Source: Myxococcales bacterium (GTDB lineage: Bacteria; Myxococcota_A; Polyangia; Polyangiales; JAFGIB01). From it: a DNA stretch of 32,849 nucleotides. Made by a program: the position numbers and the translations under genes. Of this stretch, positions 6,491 through 14,660 are shown piece by piece; within the stretch, counting starts at the first letter, position 1, and the number at the start of each line of letters is the position of its first letter. The notes beneath the pieces are model-generated. The model did no database searches. It saw only the letters and a program-made list of their open reading frames with translations, and was not told the origin of the DNA. The stretch covers positions 1-32,849 of the forward strand of contig JAOUOP010000072.1 of the NCBI GenBank assembly GCA_029880325.1, written 5' to 3'.

Positions 6491-8182
6491 ATGGACCGCC
6501 CGTTCAGCATGCAATCGGATCCCCTCATCGGCACCGTCATCGAAGGCCGCTACCGCGTCCTGGAGTGCCTGGGGGAGGGTGCGATGGGCGCCGTCTATGT
6601 GGCCGAGCAGCTGGCGCTGAACAAAAGCGTCGCCCTGAAGATCATCCGCCGCGAGCTTGCGGGCATCGAAGGCGCCGCCGAACGCTTCGCGCGCGAAGCG
6701 ATGGTGACGTCGCGCTTTCATCACCCCAATGTGATCGCTGCCCTCGACTACGGCCGCCTGCCCGATGGCGGCGCCTTTTTGGCGATGGAGCTGGTGCATG
6801 GCCGCAGCCTCAGGGCGCTGCTGAACGCAGAGCGCTCTTTGCCGTGGGTGCGGGCCTGCATGGTGGGCGCCCAGATCGCCGACGCCCTCTCGGCGGCCGA
6901 ACGCCACGGCATCGTTCACCGCGACATCAAGCCCGAAAACATCCTGATCGAGCTGCGCGACGGCGGCCTCGAGACCGTGAAAGTGCTGGACTTCGGCATC
7001 GCGCGCTTCGACCAGGAGAGCAGCGTCCCGACGGGCAAGGGCTCGGGCGCTCAACTCACGCGCCAGGGCACCGTGGTCGGAACTCCTGGTTATATGGCAC
7101 CCGAGCAAGCGGTGGGAGACAGGACCGACCATCGCTCCGACCTCTACGCCCTGGGTGCCGTGCTGTGGGAGTGCCTGGTGGGCAGACGGCTTTGGCAGGA
7201 GGAAAATTTCGTCGCACTGGTCAAGACCCAGCTGCGCACCGAACCGCCCAGCGCGCGCGAATCCTCGGGCGACCTCACCATACCACTCGAGCTCGACCGC
7301 CTGATCTCCTCCCTGTTGGCAGTCGATCCCAACGCCCGCCCGTCGAGCGGCGGCGAGGTTCGCGACATATTGCGCCTGATCGGCGATGCCGGCCGCGGTT
7401 CGGGCGCCTTTGTGCTCCCCATGGCGCCCCTGGTCGAGCGCCTGGCCGGCGCCACAGGCCCCTCGGCCAACGCCATGGGACCAGCGAAATCAATAACTGA
7501 TAGTTGGCCACCTGCCAACGCGGCGAGCCCCTCCTCGGCACCGCCCTCGCCCCTTTCTTCCCCGCCATCGGTCGCCCCATCGCAGCCGCCCCCGCGCCGC
7601 TCCTACCTGAGCCTGCTGCTGTTCTCGTTGGTGGCGGCGGGAGCCGGCGCCCTCGTCTACACCGGGCAACTCGACATCGCCATCAATCCCGGAAGCGACC
7701 TTGATCAAATCGCCAACAAAGTCGCGGGGGAAATCGACCTGCATGCGCCCAGGGGGCAGACGTCGGCCACCGGCGGCCCCGGAGCCAGCGTCAAGGTCAC
7801 GCCGCAGGCGGCCGAGGCCACGGGACTGTCGCCAGCGTTGGCAACCAGGCTCTCACAGCTGGTCAACGGTGAAACGCGAGCCGAGCGCGTCGACGGCGCC
7901 GAGGCGCTGCTGGCCCACGTGCCGATGGACGAAGTGCCGAGCTACGCAAGGCTTCTGGCGCACTTTCAGCTGGCCAACACCTGCGACAGGAAGAAGCCGC
8001 ACCTGCTGAAGCTCACCGAGCTCGGCGATCGCAGGGCACTTCCCGCACTGGTCATGGCCTCCCAACGCGCCAAGGAGGGCTGCGGGAAGGCCAATCGCGA
8101 CTGCCTCGCCTGCATGCGCGGCCCGCTCGACGCGCTGATCGCAAAGCTGGAAGCCGTGCAGCTCGAAGCCGACGGCCGCTGA
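6491..8182 (+). CDS. Transmembrane Ser/Thr protein kinase, PknB-like
   Basis: 563 residues. The cytoplasmic kinase domain spans about 14-290: Gly-rich loop GEGAMGAV (28-35), ATP-anchoring Lys50, HRDIKPEN (143-150), DFG (167-169) and APE (203-205). All catalytic residues are present, so it should phosphorylate Ser/Thr. A Ser/Pro/Ala-rich linker (about 310-370) leads to one membrane segment (371-390). The roughly 170-residue outer part is mainly helical with four cysteines (NTCDRKK, EGCGKANRDCLACM), and may be the sensor. ATG 6491 is preferred, with ATG 6509 and 6458 as alternatives; a TATACT at 6467-6472 could be a -10 element placing transcription start close to 6480, though no good -35 is seen. 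It follows the kinase-like lipoprotein by 112 bases and converges with the DUF2330 gene. Confidence 0.93.
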   Translation: MDRPFSMQSDPLIGTVIEGRYRVLECLGEGAMGAVYVAEQLALNKSVALKIIRRELAGIEGAAERFAREAMVTSRFHHPNVIAALDYGRLPDGGAFLAMELVHGRSLRALLNAERSLPWVRACMVGAQIADALSAAERHGIVHRDIKPENILIELRDGGLETVKVLDFGIARFDQESSVPTGKGSGAQLTRQGTVVGTPGYMAPEQAVGDRTDHRSDLYALGAVLWECLVGRRLWQEENFVALVKTQLRTEPPSARESSGDLTIPLELDRLISSLLAVDPNARPSSGGEVRDILRLIGDAGRGSGAFVLPMAPLVERLAGATGPSANAMGPAKSITDSWPPANAASPSSAPPSPLSSPPSVAPSQPPPRRSYLSLLLFSLVAAGAGALVYTGQLDIAINPGSDLDQIANKVAGEIDLHAPRGQTSATGGPGASVKVTPQAAEATGLSPALATRLSQLVNGETRAERVDGAEALLAHVPMDEVPSYARLLAHFQLANTCDRKKPHLLKLTELGDRRALPALVMASQRAKEGCGKANRDCLACMRGPLDALIAKLEAVQLEADGR

Positions 8183-8217
8183 CGGCAACGCCGGCACCAA
8201 CTGTCGCTGGCGTCAGC
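8178..8217. terminator. Possible bidirectional terminator between convergent genes
   Basis: GCTGACG (8178-8184) and CGTCAGC (8211-8217) are complementary and enclose GC-rich sequence that can pair further. The structure overlaps the stop codons of the kinase (8182) and the DUF2330 gene (8213). There is no T tract, so the call is weak. Confidence 0.25.
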
Positions 8218-9913
8218 GCATTCGGCGTCGCACGAGCACCAGCATTAGCAGACTCGCCCCGAGCAACGCAGCAGGGCTCGAAGAGCGCACGCCGCCACCG
8301 GGCACACTGCAGCCGCAGCCGTCGTCGCCACCTTCCGCAGGCGCCAGGCCGCCGTCGGCCAGCCGCACCACACCACCGCTTCCATTGTCGCCGGCAACGA
8401 TCAGCTTCGCGATGCGCTCGCTGTTGTCCTTGAGCACCTCGCCCATGCCGCTCGTGCCCAGCTGCATGATGCGTCGGGCGGCCGGCTGCTCCGAGGTCGC
8501 CAAACTCATAGGCCAGACATTGGGCTCGCTGCCGTAGACGATGTCGCCCTGGGGCAGCTCCACACTCCAGCTGTCGTCGCACTCGATAGTGCGCTCGGCC
8601 GTGTGCATATTGCTGACGTCGTCCAGATCCGGATTGAAGTCGAAGGCCGGATCCAGCGTCATCTCGTCGGCGCTCATGGTGGTATACAGCCGCGTCAGAT
8701 AGGGCCGCGACTGCAGCAGCTCCTCGGTGCGAAACATGGGCTGGATGACCAGCTCGAAGACGCTCTGCAGCAGCGTGGCCGGCTCCAGCACCAACTCGGG
8801 GTCATCGGCGTAGCAGTTGGGACAATCCAGAAGGCTCTGCAGACTCAGACCTGCCGGCAGCATCACCGCCTTCTTCAGCGCATCCTCGAAGCCATCCCAC
8901 GCCCCGAAGGTATCGCGAACATCGACCATCAGGTCGACACCGCGGGCATAGCTCTGGCTCGAGATCCGCATCCACTCCGAGCGCTCCCACTCGGCCACGA
9001 TCAGCTGCTCGAAATCGGCACTGGGCCCGGCGAACTCGGTCACGAAGCCCTGGCCCGCAGCCTCGTCGGCCGCGGCGCTGACCACGTCGTTATACGTGTC
9101 GTTGGGATTGAACCAATCGATCAGCGCCTCGTTCAGCTCCAACGCCTTGTAATTTTGGGGGATCGCCCGCTCGCCCGAGACCACGAAGACCTTGACCCCC
9201 ATGTCGTCATTGGCGGCCACCGCCGTGGGCCGGATCGGGATGAAGGGCTGCTCGGCCTCATAGGAAATCACCACCGGGCGAATCGACCCGGCGTCATTTT
9301 CCTTGCTCAACTTGAAGGCCAAGAGATTGAGCCGCTCTTCCAAGTACGGACGCAGCACCTCGGGCCCGAGCGCCGTCACGTCGTAGCCATTGTCCTCGAG
9401 CCACATCAGCGCGATGTCGGCCGGGTCGGCGAGCGCGTCGTCGACCGAGATCACCTTGAAGTCAAAGGGACCGACGCTGCCGCTGGCGAGCACGGTCACG
9501 CCCTCGTCGGCCCCGAAATCGCCGGCAGAACTCGGGCCACTGCTCCCTCGGGCAACGCTGCCCTGAAGTCCGGAGTCGCAGGCGAAGTTCGTCGTCAGCT
9601 GGTAGATGGGATTGGTCGCGCCATCGAGCCTATCGAAGGCCGCCAAGCTCGAGACATCCACATCGGGAATGCCGGGCACCGGCAGCACCCAGGAGAACTG
9701 CTCGGCGGGCCCCTGGTATTGGATCTCGATCATGGCGGTGACGGTGCCATCGCCATTTTCCGAAAAGATGATGCGCTCGGCGGCCTGGTTGACCGGCATG
9801 GACGAGTTGCAGAAGAGCCCACCGCAGGCGCGCGCGGGCCGCGGTGACAGGCCCGCGAGCAAAAGCGCAAAAGCCAGCAAAAACGAAAAAGCGAAGCCGG
9901 TAGAACGTCCCAT
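8213..9913 (-). CDS. DUF2330 protein with MYXO-CTERM-like sorting tail
   Basis: 566 residues. A Sec signal peptide ends near PARA, directly followed by CGGLFC and then PVNQAAERIIFS, the typical opening of DUF2330 proteins. The body (about 25-480) has the WVLPVPG element and several lone cysteines, consistent with an exported protein. The C-terminus has GCGCSV (532-537), a Ser/Gly spacer, a hydrophobic segment (PAALLGASLLMLVLV) and an RRRMR end: the layout of a MYXO-CTERM signal, in which a Cys motif plus membrane helix plus basic cluster directs processing and surface anchoring. The tail is slightly short but complete. ATG 9913 has GGGAGG five bases upstream, so the longer frame start at 9946 is not used. 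The molecular function of DUF2330 is unknown. Confidence 0.88.
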   Translation of the reverse strand: MGRSTGFAFSFLLAFALLLAGLSPRPARACGGLFCNSSMPVNQAAERIIFSENGDGTVTAMIEIQYQGPAEQFSWVLPVPGIPDVDVSSLAAFDRLDGATNPIYQLTTNFACDSGLQGSVARGSSGPSSAGDFGADEGVTVLASGSVGPFDFKVISVDDALADPADIALMWLEDNGYDVTALGPEVLRPYLEERLNLLAFKLSKENDAGSIRPVVISYEAEQPFIPIRPTAVAANDDMGVKVFVVSGERAIPQNYKALELNEALIDWFNPNDTYNDVVSAAADEAAGQGFVTEFAGPSADFEQLIVAEWERSEWMRISSQSYARGVDLMVDVRDTFGAWDGFEDALKKAVMLPAGLSLQSLLDCPNCYADDPELVLEPATLLQSVFELVIQPMFRTEELLQSRPYLTRLYTTMSADEMTLDPAFDFNPDLDDVSNMHTAERTIECDDSWSVELPQGDIVYGSEPNVWPMSLATSEQPAARRIMQLGTSGMGEVLKDNSERIAKLIVAGDNGSGGVVRLADGGLAPAEGGDDGCGCSVPGGGVRSSSPAALLGASLLMLVLVRRRMR

Positions 9914-9978
9914 GGAACCTCCCGTGCGCTCCGCTGGAGCGCGCAAACAAAAGCGTACGGCGCGCGCGAGTCGCTGTC

Positions 9979-10012
9979 ACGCGGGCGGCCCCAGGCCCCC
10001 TCGACCCCGCGT
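9979..10012 (-). terminator. Hairpin downstream of the broken nucleotidyltransferase gene
   Basis: ACGCGGG (9979-9985) pairs with CCCGCGT (10006-10012) around a GC-rich 20-nt loop. It lies at the end of the nucleotidyltransferase gene and before the DUF2330 gene on the same strand, so it may end the upstream transcript. No T tract is seen. Confidence 0.35.
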
Positions 10013-10864
10013 CAGGGAATCTCGGGCGCTTCGAGCAAGGGGAACGCGGGGATCAACTCCCGGACATCGAGCAGAGTCTGATTCTCGAAGTCCAGGGTCT
10101 GCCGGCACAGTTCGGCGACGGCCTTGGACACCTCATGTTCCCCGAACGCCGGCAGGCGGTAGCCCAGTTTCTGCTTGCACAGGGCATAGACGCCACGGGC
10201 GAACTCAGCCCAGCGATCATCGACATGGCGCAGATAGAGTTCGACAGACAGCTTCTTGGTGCCCACCCGAATCCCGGCGAGTTTCGCCAAGCGCACACTG
10301 GTACCGGCGGTGACCAGATTGACGAGCGTGCGCAAGCCCGGCTCGTAGCCGCCCTGGGTGAGCAAGCCGAAGCGTTCGTAGCCGAGGAAAGGCGCTGCCG
10401 GATCTGGATACTCGAGCGGGTGGCGCAAGGCCCTGCCGAGCCGGCCGCGCACGATCTGACCGTAGACCACGAAGCCGTGCACGCGCCGCAGCAAGTACGG
10501 CGACAGCGGCTCGGCGGGTACTTCTTCGGCCATCTCCCTGCCCCACAACAGGCGCCCCCCCGCCCCGCAACGGCTCCCAGCCGCGCTCGCGCAGGACACT
10601 CGCGTTCTTCAGTATCAGATCCACCCGCGTGCCATGCTGCTCCGCCAGACGCTGGGAAAGCGAATGGGCTGCCTCATGTGCAAACCGCGTCGGCTCCGAT
10701 GCAAAGACCAGCGCGAGATCCACGTCGCTGAGTTCGACGGCCGTAGCATCGGCATGACTGCCGATCACGTACAGCGACAAAGCCGCGGGGAAACCGTCGA
10801 CGATCGCGGCGACCAGCGAGTCGAAGAAGGCTGGGTCGCGTCGACTCGGACTCGGCGTGTGCAT
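10012..10864 (-). pseudogene. Nucleotidyltransferase-fold protein gene, interrupted by a one-base frameshift
   Basis: Two overlapping minus frames together make one protein of about 283 residues. The first (from ATG 10864) has the Pol-beta-type nucleotidyltransferase core: LYVIGSHADA, then LSDVDLALVF with the paired acidic residues of the metal site, then RVDLILKNASVL with a third acidic residue. After WEPLRGG this frame turns into Arg/Ala-rich nonsense. The second frame continues sensibly from RLLWGREMAEEV and gives a helical domain (YLLRRVHGFVVYGQIVRG ... LIPAF) ending at 10012. Removing one G from the 7-G run (plus-strand C at 10555-10561) joins the two exactly. Either the gene is mutated or phase-variable, or the run is miscounted in the assembly. 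The substrate is unknown. The start is 21 bases downstream of tRNA-Arg on the same strand. Confidence 0.75.
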
Positions 10865-10885
10865 GGCTTTCGGGCGGAAGCCGGG

Positions 10886-10959
10886 CGCGCCCGGCAGGAC
10901 TCGAACCTGCGACCGGCCGCTTAGAAGGCGGCAGCTCTATCCGGCTGAGCTACGGGCGC
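10886..10959 (-). tRNA. tRNA-Arg (anticodon TCT)
   Basis: The minus strand folds into a full cloverleaf of 74 nt: acceptor GCGCCCG/CGGGCGC, D arm GCTC...GAGC, anticodon stem GCCGC/GCGGC with loop CTTCTAA giving anticodon TCT (codon AGA), a 5-nt variable loop, T arm GCAGG-TTCGAGT-CCTGC and discriminator G. The CCA end is not encoded. AGA codons are rare in this GC-rich sequence, so this is a minor tRNA. A broken nucleotidyltransferase gene follows closely on the same strand. Confidence 0.95.
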
Positions 10960-10969
10960 CGACGCCGTG

Positions 10970-10998
10970 GAGATATCACGGCCACCGCGGGGTGTCAG
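10970..10998 (-). promoter_or_regulatory. Candidate sigma-70-type promoter for tRNA-Arg
   Basis: On the minus strand CTGACA (10998-10993) is followed after 17 bases by TATCTC (10975-10970), and the tRNA 5' end (10959) begins 10 bases later. The -35 matches TTGACA at five of six positions; the -10 is weaker. Confidence 0.4.
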
Positions 10999-11004
10999 GT
11001 CGCG

Positions 11005-11023
11005 AAAAAAATCGCCGCGGCGA
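11005..11023 (-). terminator. Possible rho-independent terminator
   Basis: Read on the minus strand, the palindrome TCGCCGCGGCGA (11023-11012) is followed directly by seven T (11011-11005). It would end transcripts arriving from the SDR gene before the tRNA promoter. The stem is short once a loop is allowed, so the call is moderate. Confidence 0.4.
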
Positions 11024-11025
11024 CA

Positions 11026-11268
11026 TAAACGCCAAACAGAGGCGGAATAAAGCCCGTGGGAGCTGGGTTTGACAGTCAGAAGGGCGCAGCGAGTAGGGCA
11101 ACGCTGGCTGCGGTCCTCTTCATCGACATCGATCCTCCCTAGCTACCCAACAACCAGACCATCCCCACACAGAAGTCCCTCCCGTCTCCTGCATATCCGG
11201 CTCCCCCTCGCCGGACGCGGAGACGGGGGGGCGTCCCTTTTCTTCCAGACCCGCCTCCATCCCCGGAC
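11026..11268. other. Intergenic stretch with no gene recognised
   Basis: Together with the tRNA promoter region this makes a gap of about 310 bases between tRNA-Arg and the SDR gene. Apart from the promoter and terminator noted for 10970-11023, I see only pyrimidine-rich sequence and a weak hairpin around the G run near 11225; no credible coding frame. Confidence 0.5.
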
Positions 11269-12033
11269 CTATCCGCCGATCAGCAGGCCCCCTTCCACCG
11301 GGACGATGTGGCCGGTGATCATGCTGGAGCCGGTGATGAGCGAGAGGATGGCGTCGGCGACGTCCTTGGGGTCGCAGACGCGCTGCAGCGGCGCGCGCTT
11401 TTCGTTGGCGGCCTTGGCGATGTCGTAGGCGCCACCGAGACCGCCCTGCAGCCAGCGCCCTGTGATGAAGCCGGGCGCGACGGCGTTGACGCGCACCTTG
11501 GGCGAAAGCACGCGCGCCAGGGCCACGGTGAGGTTGTTGAGGGCGGCCTTCGAGGCGCAGTAGGGGATCGAGCTGCCGATGGCGCGCAGGCCGGCGATCG
11601 ATGAGACGTTGACGATGGCGCCGCCGTCGCCAGCGCTCAGCGCTTCGCGGGCCGCACGCGCCATCTGGAAGGGCCCCTGCACGTTGACGGCCATGATGCG
11701 CGTCCAGTCCTCGTCGCCCACGCCGTCCAGGTCAGCGTGATTGATGAAGCTGGTGGTGCCGGCGTTGTTGACCAACACGTCCAGGCCGCCAAAGTGGGCG
11801 GTGGCGGTCTCCACCAGGCGCTTGCAGTCGGCGTCGACCGAGACGTCGGCTTGAACCACTTCGACCTTCACGCCCAGGGCCGCCACGTCGGCGCCGGTCT
11901 GCTCGGCCTCGGCGCGCGAGCGCGTGTAATTGATGATCACGTTGCAGCCCAGGCGGCCGAGGGCCAGGGCGGTTTCGCGGCCCACGCCGGTGGCGCTGCC
12001 GGTGACGATGGCGGATTTGTCGCGTAGCTCCAT
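11269..12033 (-). CDS. SDR-family NAD(P)-dependent oxidoreductase
   Basis: 254 residues, a classical short-chain dehydrogenase/reductase by length and motifs. The nucleotide-binding TGSATGVG is near the N-terminus, followed by NNAG, the catalytic Ser in VNVSSIAG and YCASK giving the Tyr and Lys of the active site, then the VNAVAPGFI element. The C-terminus (GHIVPVEGGLLIGG) is of the FabG-like type. It reduces or oxidises a carbonyl/alcohol; the substrate cannot be read from the sequence. The protein is cytoplasmic and soluble. ATG 12033 begins MELRDKSAIVTGS; an alternative ATG at 12051 adds six residues. It is divergent from the beta-propeller lipoprotein, and the shared intergenic region contains short dyads. 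Confidence 0.92.
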   Translation of the reverse strand: MELRDKSAIVTGSATGVGRETALALGRLGCNVIINYTRSRAEAEQTGADVAALGVKVEVVQADVSVDADCKRLVETATAHFGGLDVLVNNAGTTSFINHADLDGVGDEDWTRIMAVNVQGPFQMARAAREALSAGDGGAIVNVSSIAGLRAIGSSIPYCASKAALNNLTVALARVLSPKVRVNAVAPGFITGRWLQGGLGGAYDIAKAANEKRAPLQRVCDPKDVADAILSLITGSSMITGHIVPVEGGLLIGG

Positions 12034-12071
12034 GGCCCGCCCTGTTAGCACAAATGGCAGCCCTAACTGCT

Positions 12072-12083
12072 AACCGTATGGTT
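12072..12083. promoter_or_regulatory. Short dyad upstream of the SDR gene
   Basis: AACC-GTAT-GGTT, flanked by a further GGTTA, lies 39 bases upstream of the SDR start. Such short dyads can be operators of TetR-type regulators, but no regulator gene is next to it, so this is only a candidate site. Confidence 0.25.
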
Positions 12084-12167
12084 GGTTACTGAAACGCGCG
12101 AGCCCTCTTGGTACCGCCGACCGAGTACACCTGATCGAAATCAACCCCCGACGGCTGAAAGTACGAG

Positions 12168-12211
12168 CCGATCCCCCATGATCTAGCCACCATTTATGGT
12201 GTTGGGATCGG
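12168..12211 (+). promoter_or_regulatory. Nested hairpin in the leader of the beta-propeller lipoprotein gene
   Basis: An outer stem CCGATCCC (12168-12175) / GGGATCGG (12204-12211) encloses a perfect inner hairpin CACCAT-TT-ATGGTG (12188-12201). It ends 43 bases before the ATG at 12255. It may be an RNA leader structure or a protein-binding dyad in the divergent promoter region. Confidence 0.4.
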
Positions 12212-12254
12212 TGTGGAGCGCGACCTGCAAATTGCGGGATATCTGGAGGCGTTG

Positions 12255-13703
12255 ATGAAAGTTCTTACTCACCCCATGGGTCACCTGCTGGTGACGACCG
12301 CGCTGGCGGCGCTTGGATGCTCTGCCGAGGCCGACTCGAACGGCGGCACGCGCGGGAGCGGCAACACCAGCCAATTCGGCAACTCACCCGCCACCGACCC
12401 GGCGTCCACGACCGCGACCGATGGGTTCGGCAACACCAACGCCGTGGCGCCCATCGGCGAGCAGCAGGTCCTCAACCCCAACGCGGTGCCGATGGCGGCG
12501 GTCGAGGCTTCCTACATCTGGATCGCCAACTCCCTGGAGGGCACCGTCACCAAGCTCGACACGCGCACGCTGGAGGAGAAGGGCCGCTACCTGACCAGCC
12601 CCATGGGCCTGGGGCTGCCCTCACGCACGTCGGTGGCCGAAGACGGCGACGTGGCGGTCGCCAACCGCGGCGGCGCCTCCAACGCCATCGGCGGCGACGG
12701 CGGCGGCGTGATCAAGATCTACGCCTCGATCGACAAGTGCCAGGACAAGAACGGCAACGGCATGATCGACACCTCCCAGGGTGCCACCGACGTGCGCCCC
12801 TGGGGCGAGGATGAGTGCGTGGCCTGGTTCACCCCCCTGCCCTGGTGGAGTAACCGCCCCGTGGCCTGGGCGCCTCCCCCGGCCCCCGACGCCCTGGCCG
12901 ACGTCTGGACCGCAGGCGCCACCACCTGCGACGGCGTGCTCGGCTGCACCATCGAGGTCGCCCGCCTCGACGGCGCGACCGGCGCCATCAAGAACATGGT
13001 CTCGGTGCCGGGCCTGTCGGGCGTGGACTTCATCGGCTCGGCGATCCCCTTCGGCGGCGTCGTGATCCTGAACTACGGCCCCTATGGCGGCGCCGCCGAC
13101 CTGGGCGGCAACTTCTGGACCTTCGTGTCCAACACCACCCAGCTGATCCGCATCGACGCGGTGACCCTGCAGCCCCGCATCTGGAATATCGAGCCCGCAG
13201 GCAACGGTTACGGCCTGACGCTCGATGAGAAGGGCCGCATCTTCGTCTGCGGCATGTTCGGCCTCTCGCGCTTCGACCCCTCCACCGAGACCTGGCAGAA
13301 CAGCGGCGCCGGCGGTCCGCTGCTGGGCATGAACGGCTGCATGACCGACGGTGCCGGCAAGATCTGGGTCGGCGGCGGCGTGGACTTCGGCGATCCCGGA
13401 CTGCACGCCTACGACGCCGACACCCTGGCCCACGTCAGCTCCTATGCCGTGGGCCCGGTCAAGGGTGTGAGCATCGACGTCGACGGCTTCGTCTGGGGCG
13501 TCGGCTCGGGCGGCGCGGTCAACGTTGGCGCCGTGCTGGCCGGCCCCAACGGCGAGATCCCCGCCAATACCGCCTGGCGCGTCGACCCCAACACCGGCGA
13601 TGTCTCCAGCTACACCGGCCTCAACGGAGCCTATTCCTACAGCGATATGACCGGCTTCGGTCTCGCCCAGGCGGGATACCAGGAGCCGCCCCCGCTCGAG
13701 TAG
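12255..13703 (+). CDS. Beta-propeller (Vgb/NHL-like) lipoprotein
   Basis: 482 residues. Lipobox ALGC puts the lipidated Cys at position 22; a Ser/Thr/Asn/Gly-rich linker runs to about residue 70. The rest consists of repeated strands of the type YIWIANSLEGTVTKLD, GDVAVANRGG, GRIFVCGMFGLSRFD, GKIWVGGGVDFG and GFVWGVGSGG, the pattern of a beta-propeller related to Vgb/NHL proteins. DKNGNGMID (164-172) is an EF-hand/dockerin-type calcium loop, and two cysteine pairs (TTCDGVLGCT, NGCM/VCGM) may form disulfides. A binding or scaffolding role at the cell surface is likely; no enzyme motif is seen. ATG 12255 has GGAGG at ideal spacing and is preferred over the upstream ATG at 12213. Confidence 0.85.
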   Translation: MKVLTHPMGHLLVTTALAALGCSAEADSNGGTRGSGNTSQFGNSPATDPASTTATDGFGNTNAVAPIGEQQVLNPNAVPMAAVEASYIWIANSLEGTVTKLDTRTLEEKGRYLTSPMGLGLPSRTSVAEDGDVAVANRGGASNAIGGDGGGVIKIYASIDKCQDKNGNGMIDTSQGATDVRPWGEDECVAWFTPLPWWSNRPVAWAPPPAPDALADVWTAGATTCDGVLGCTIEVARLDGATGAIKNMVSVPGLSGVDFIGSAIPFGGVVILNYGPYGGAADLGGNFWTFVSNTTQLIRIDAVTLQPRIWNIEPAGNGYGLTLDEKGRIFVCGMFGLSRFDPSTETWQNSGAGGPLLGMNGCMTDGAGKIWVGGGVDFGDPGLHAYDADTLAHVSSYAVGPVKGVSIDVDGFVWGVGSGGAVNVGAVLAGPNGEIPANTAWRVDPNTGDVSSYTGLNGAYSYSDMTGFGLAQAGYQEPPPLE

Positions 13704-13763
13704 GAGCGGGAGCAGCCGGGGGGGAGCGGGGGGAGAAGCGAGCGAGCGCGAGCGGGCCCGGCC

Positions 13764-14540
13764 TCAGAGCGCGCAGCGCAGGGATGCCGGTGAGCCGGCG
13801 GCCGCCACGTTCTTGCAGGTGGTGCCCGCCGGGCAGCCCTCGCTGCCGCCCTCGGTGCTGCACTCCACACGACAGACGCCAGCGCCGGCTTCCAGGTAGC
13901 AGGTGTAGCCACCGCTGAGCGAGCTGCAGTCAGCGTCGGAGGCGCAGGCCAGGGAGCAAAAGCCGCCCTGGACGTAGCAGTCGTAACCTTTGTTGCAGTC
14001 GACCGCGGTGGCGCAGGGCGAAAGCTGGTTGCCGTCGCCATCGGACCCGGTGCTGCTGCCAGGATCGGGGGTGTTCGATGCGTCCGAGGAGCCGGCGTCT
14101 GCCGAGGTCGTGGTGTCCATGGCGCCCGCGTCGGCCATCTCGAGCCCGGTCGAAGCGTCCGCCGCTGTCATGTCCACGGCGCCACCACCGGCCTGACCGC
14201 TCGGATCGGCCAACACCGGCAGCGCCGAGCTGGCCGTGCCGTCCCCAGCGCCCGCTGCGGCGTTGAGGTTGCTGCCGCCCGCCGGCTGCTGATCGGCGGT
14301 CTGCTGCCCGCCGGTACCGATCACGGCCGTGCCGCTGCAGTCGCAGTCGCTCAGGAAACCATCCGCCAGGCAGTGGGTCACGCCCGAATAGGCGCCCTCG
14401 GGATCGCCCTCGCACTCGCAGGTGTAGGGCTGCTCGAGCCACGAACCCTCCGGGCAGGGGGTCAAGGCCGGTCCTTCGGTAGCACAGCCGACCATGAGCA
14501 ACAGAACCGACAAAGCGCTTTGAAACGTGACCCTGGACAT
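13764..14540 (-). CDS. Cysteine-rich lipoprotein, paralogue of the gene at 21587-22636
   Basis: 258 residues. Lipobox MVGC follows a hydrophobic signal. A first Cys cluster (PCPEG ... CECEGD ... CLADGFLSDCDC) leads to a long linker of Ala, Ser, Thr, Asp and Gly (about 70-165). The C-terminal part has repeated Cys modules: CATAVDCNKGYDCY, FCSLACASDADCSSL, YTCYLEAGAGVCRVEC and GCPAGTTCKN. This is the disulfide-rich, Dickkopf/EGF-like surface lipoprotein style seen in Myxococcota; the ligand is unknown. It aligns module for module with the lipoprotein on the other side of the metal efflux operon. ATG 14540 has AGGAG six bases upstream; longer frame starts are rejected. It is convergent with the beta-propeller gene and divergent from the efflux operon. 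Confidence 0.85.
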   Translation of the reverse strand: MSRVTFQSALSVLLLMVGCATEGPALTPCPEGSWLEQPYTCECEGDPEGAYSGVTHCLADGFLSDCDCSGTAVIGTGGQQTADQQPAGGSNLNAAAGAGDGTASSALPVLADPSGQAGGGAVDMTAADASTGLEMADAGAMDTTTSADAGSSDASNTPDPGSSTGSDGDGNQLSPCATAVDCNKGYDCYVQGGFCSLACASDADCSSLSGGYTCYLEAGAGVCRVECSTEGGSEGCPAGTTCKNVAAAGSPASLRCAL

Positions 14541-14660
14541 GAACTTCTCCTGAAAACCCAACACGAGTGTGAAACTACAGACACACACATAGGACCCGAT
14601 CCCGAGGTGCGCACGCAAGTTCCCGAATTGGGGCGTATGGCTGCGAAGCCAAGTGCGCGG

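Noticed and set aside
10857..11072. A 71-residue forward frame over the tRNA
   Set aside because: It is antisense to tRNA-Arg and has no ribosome binding site or recognisable content.
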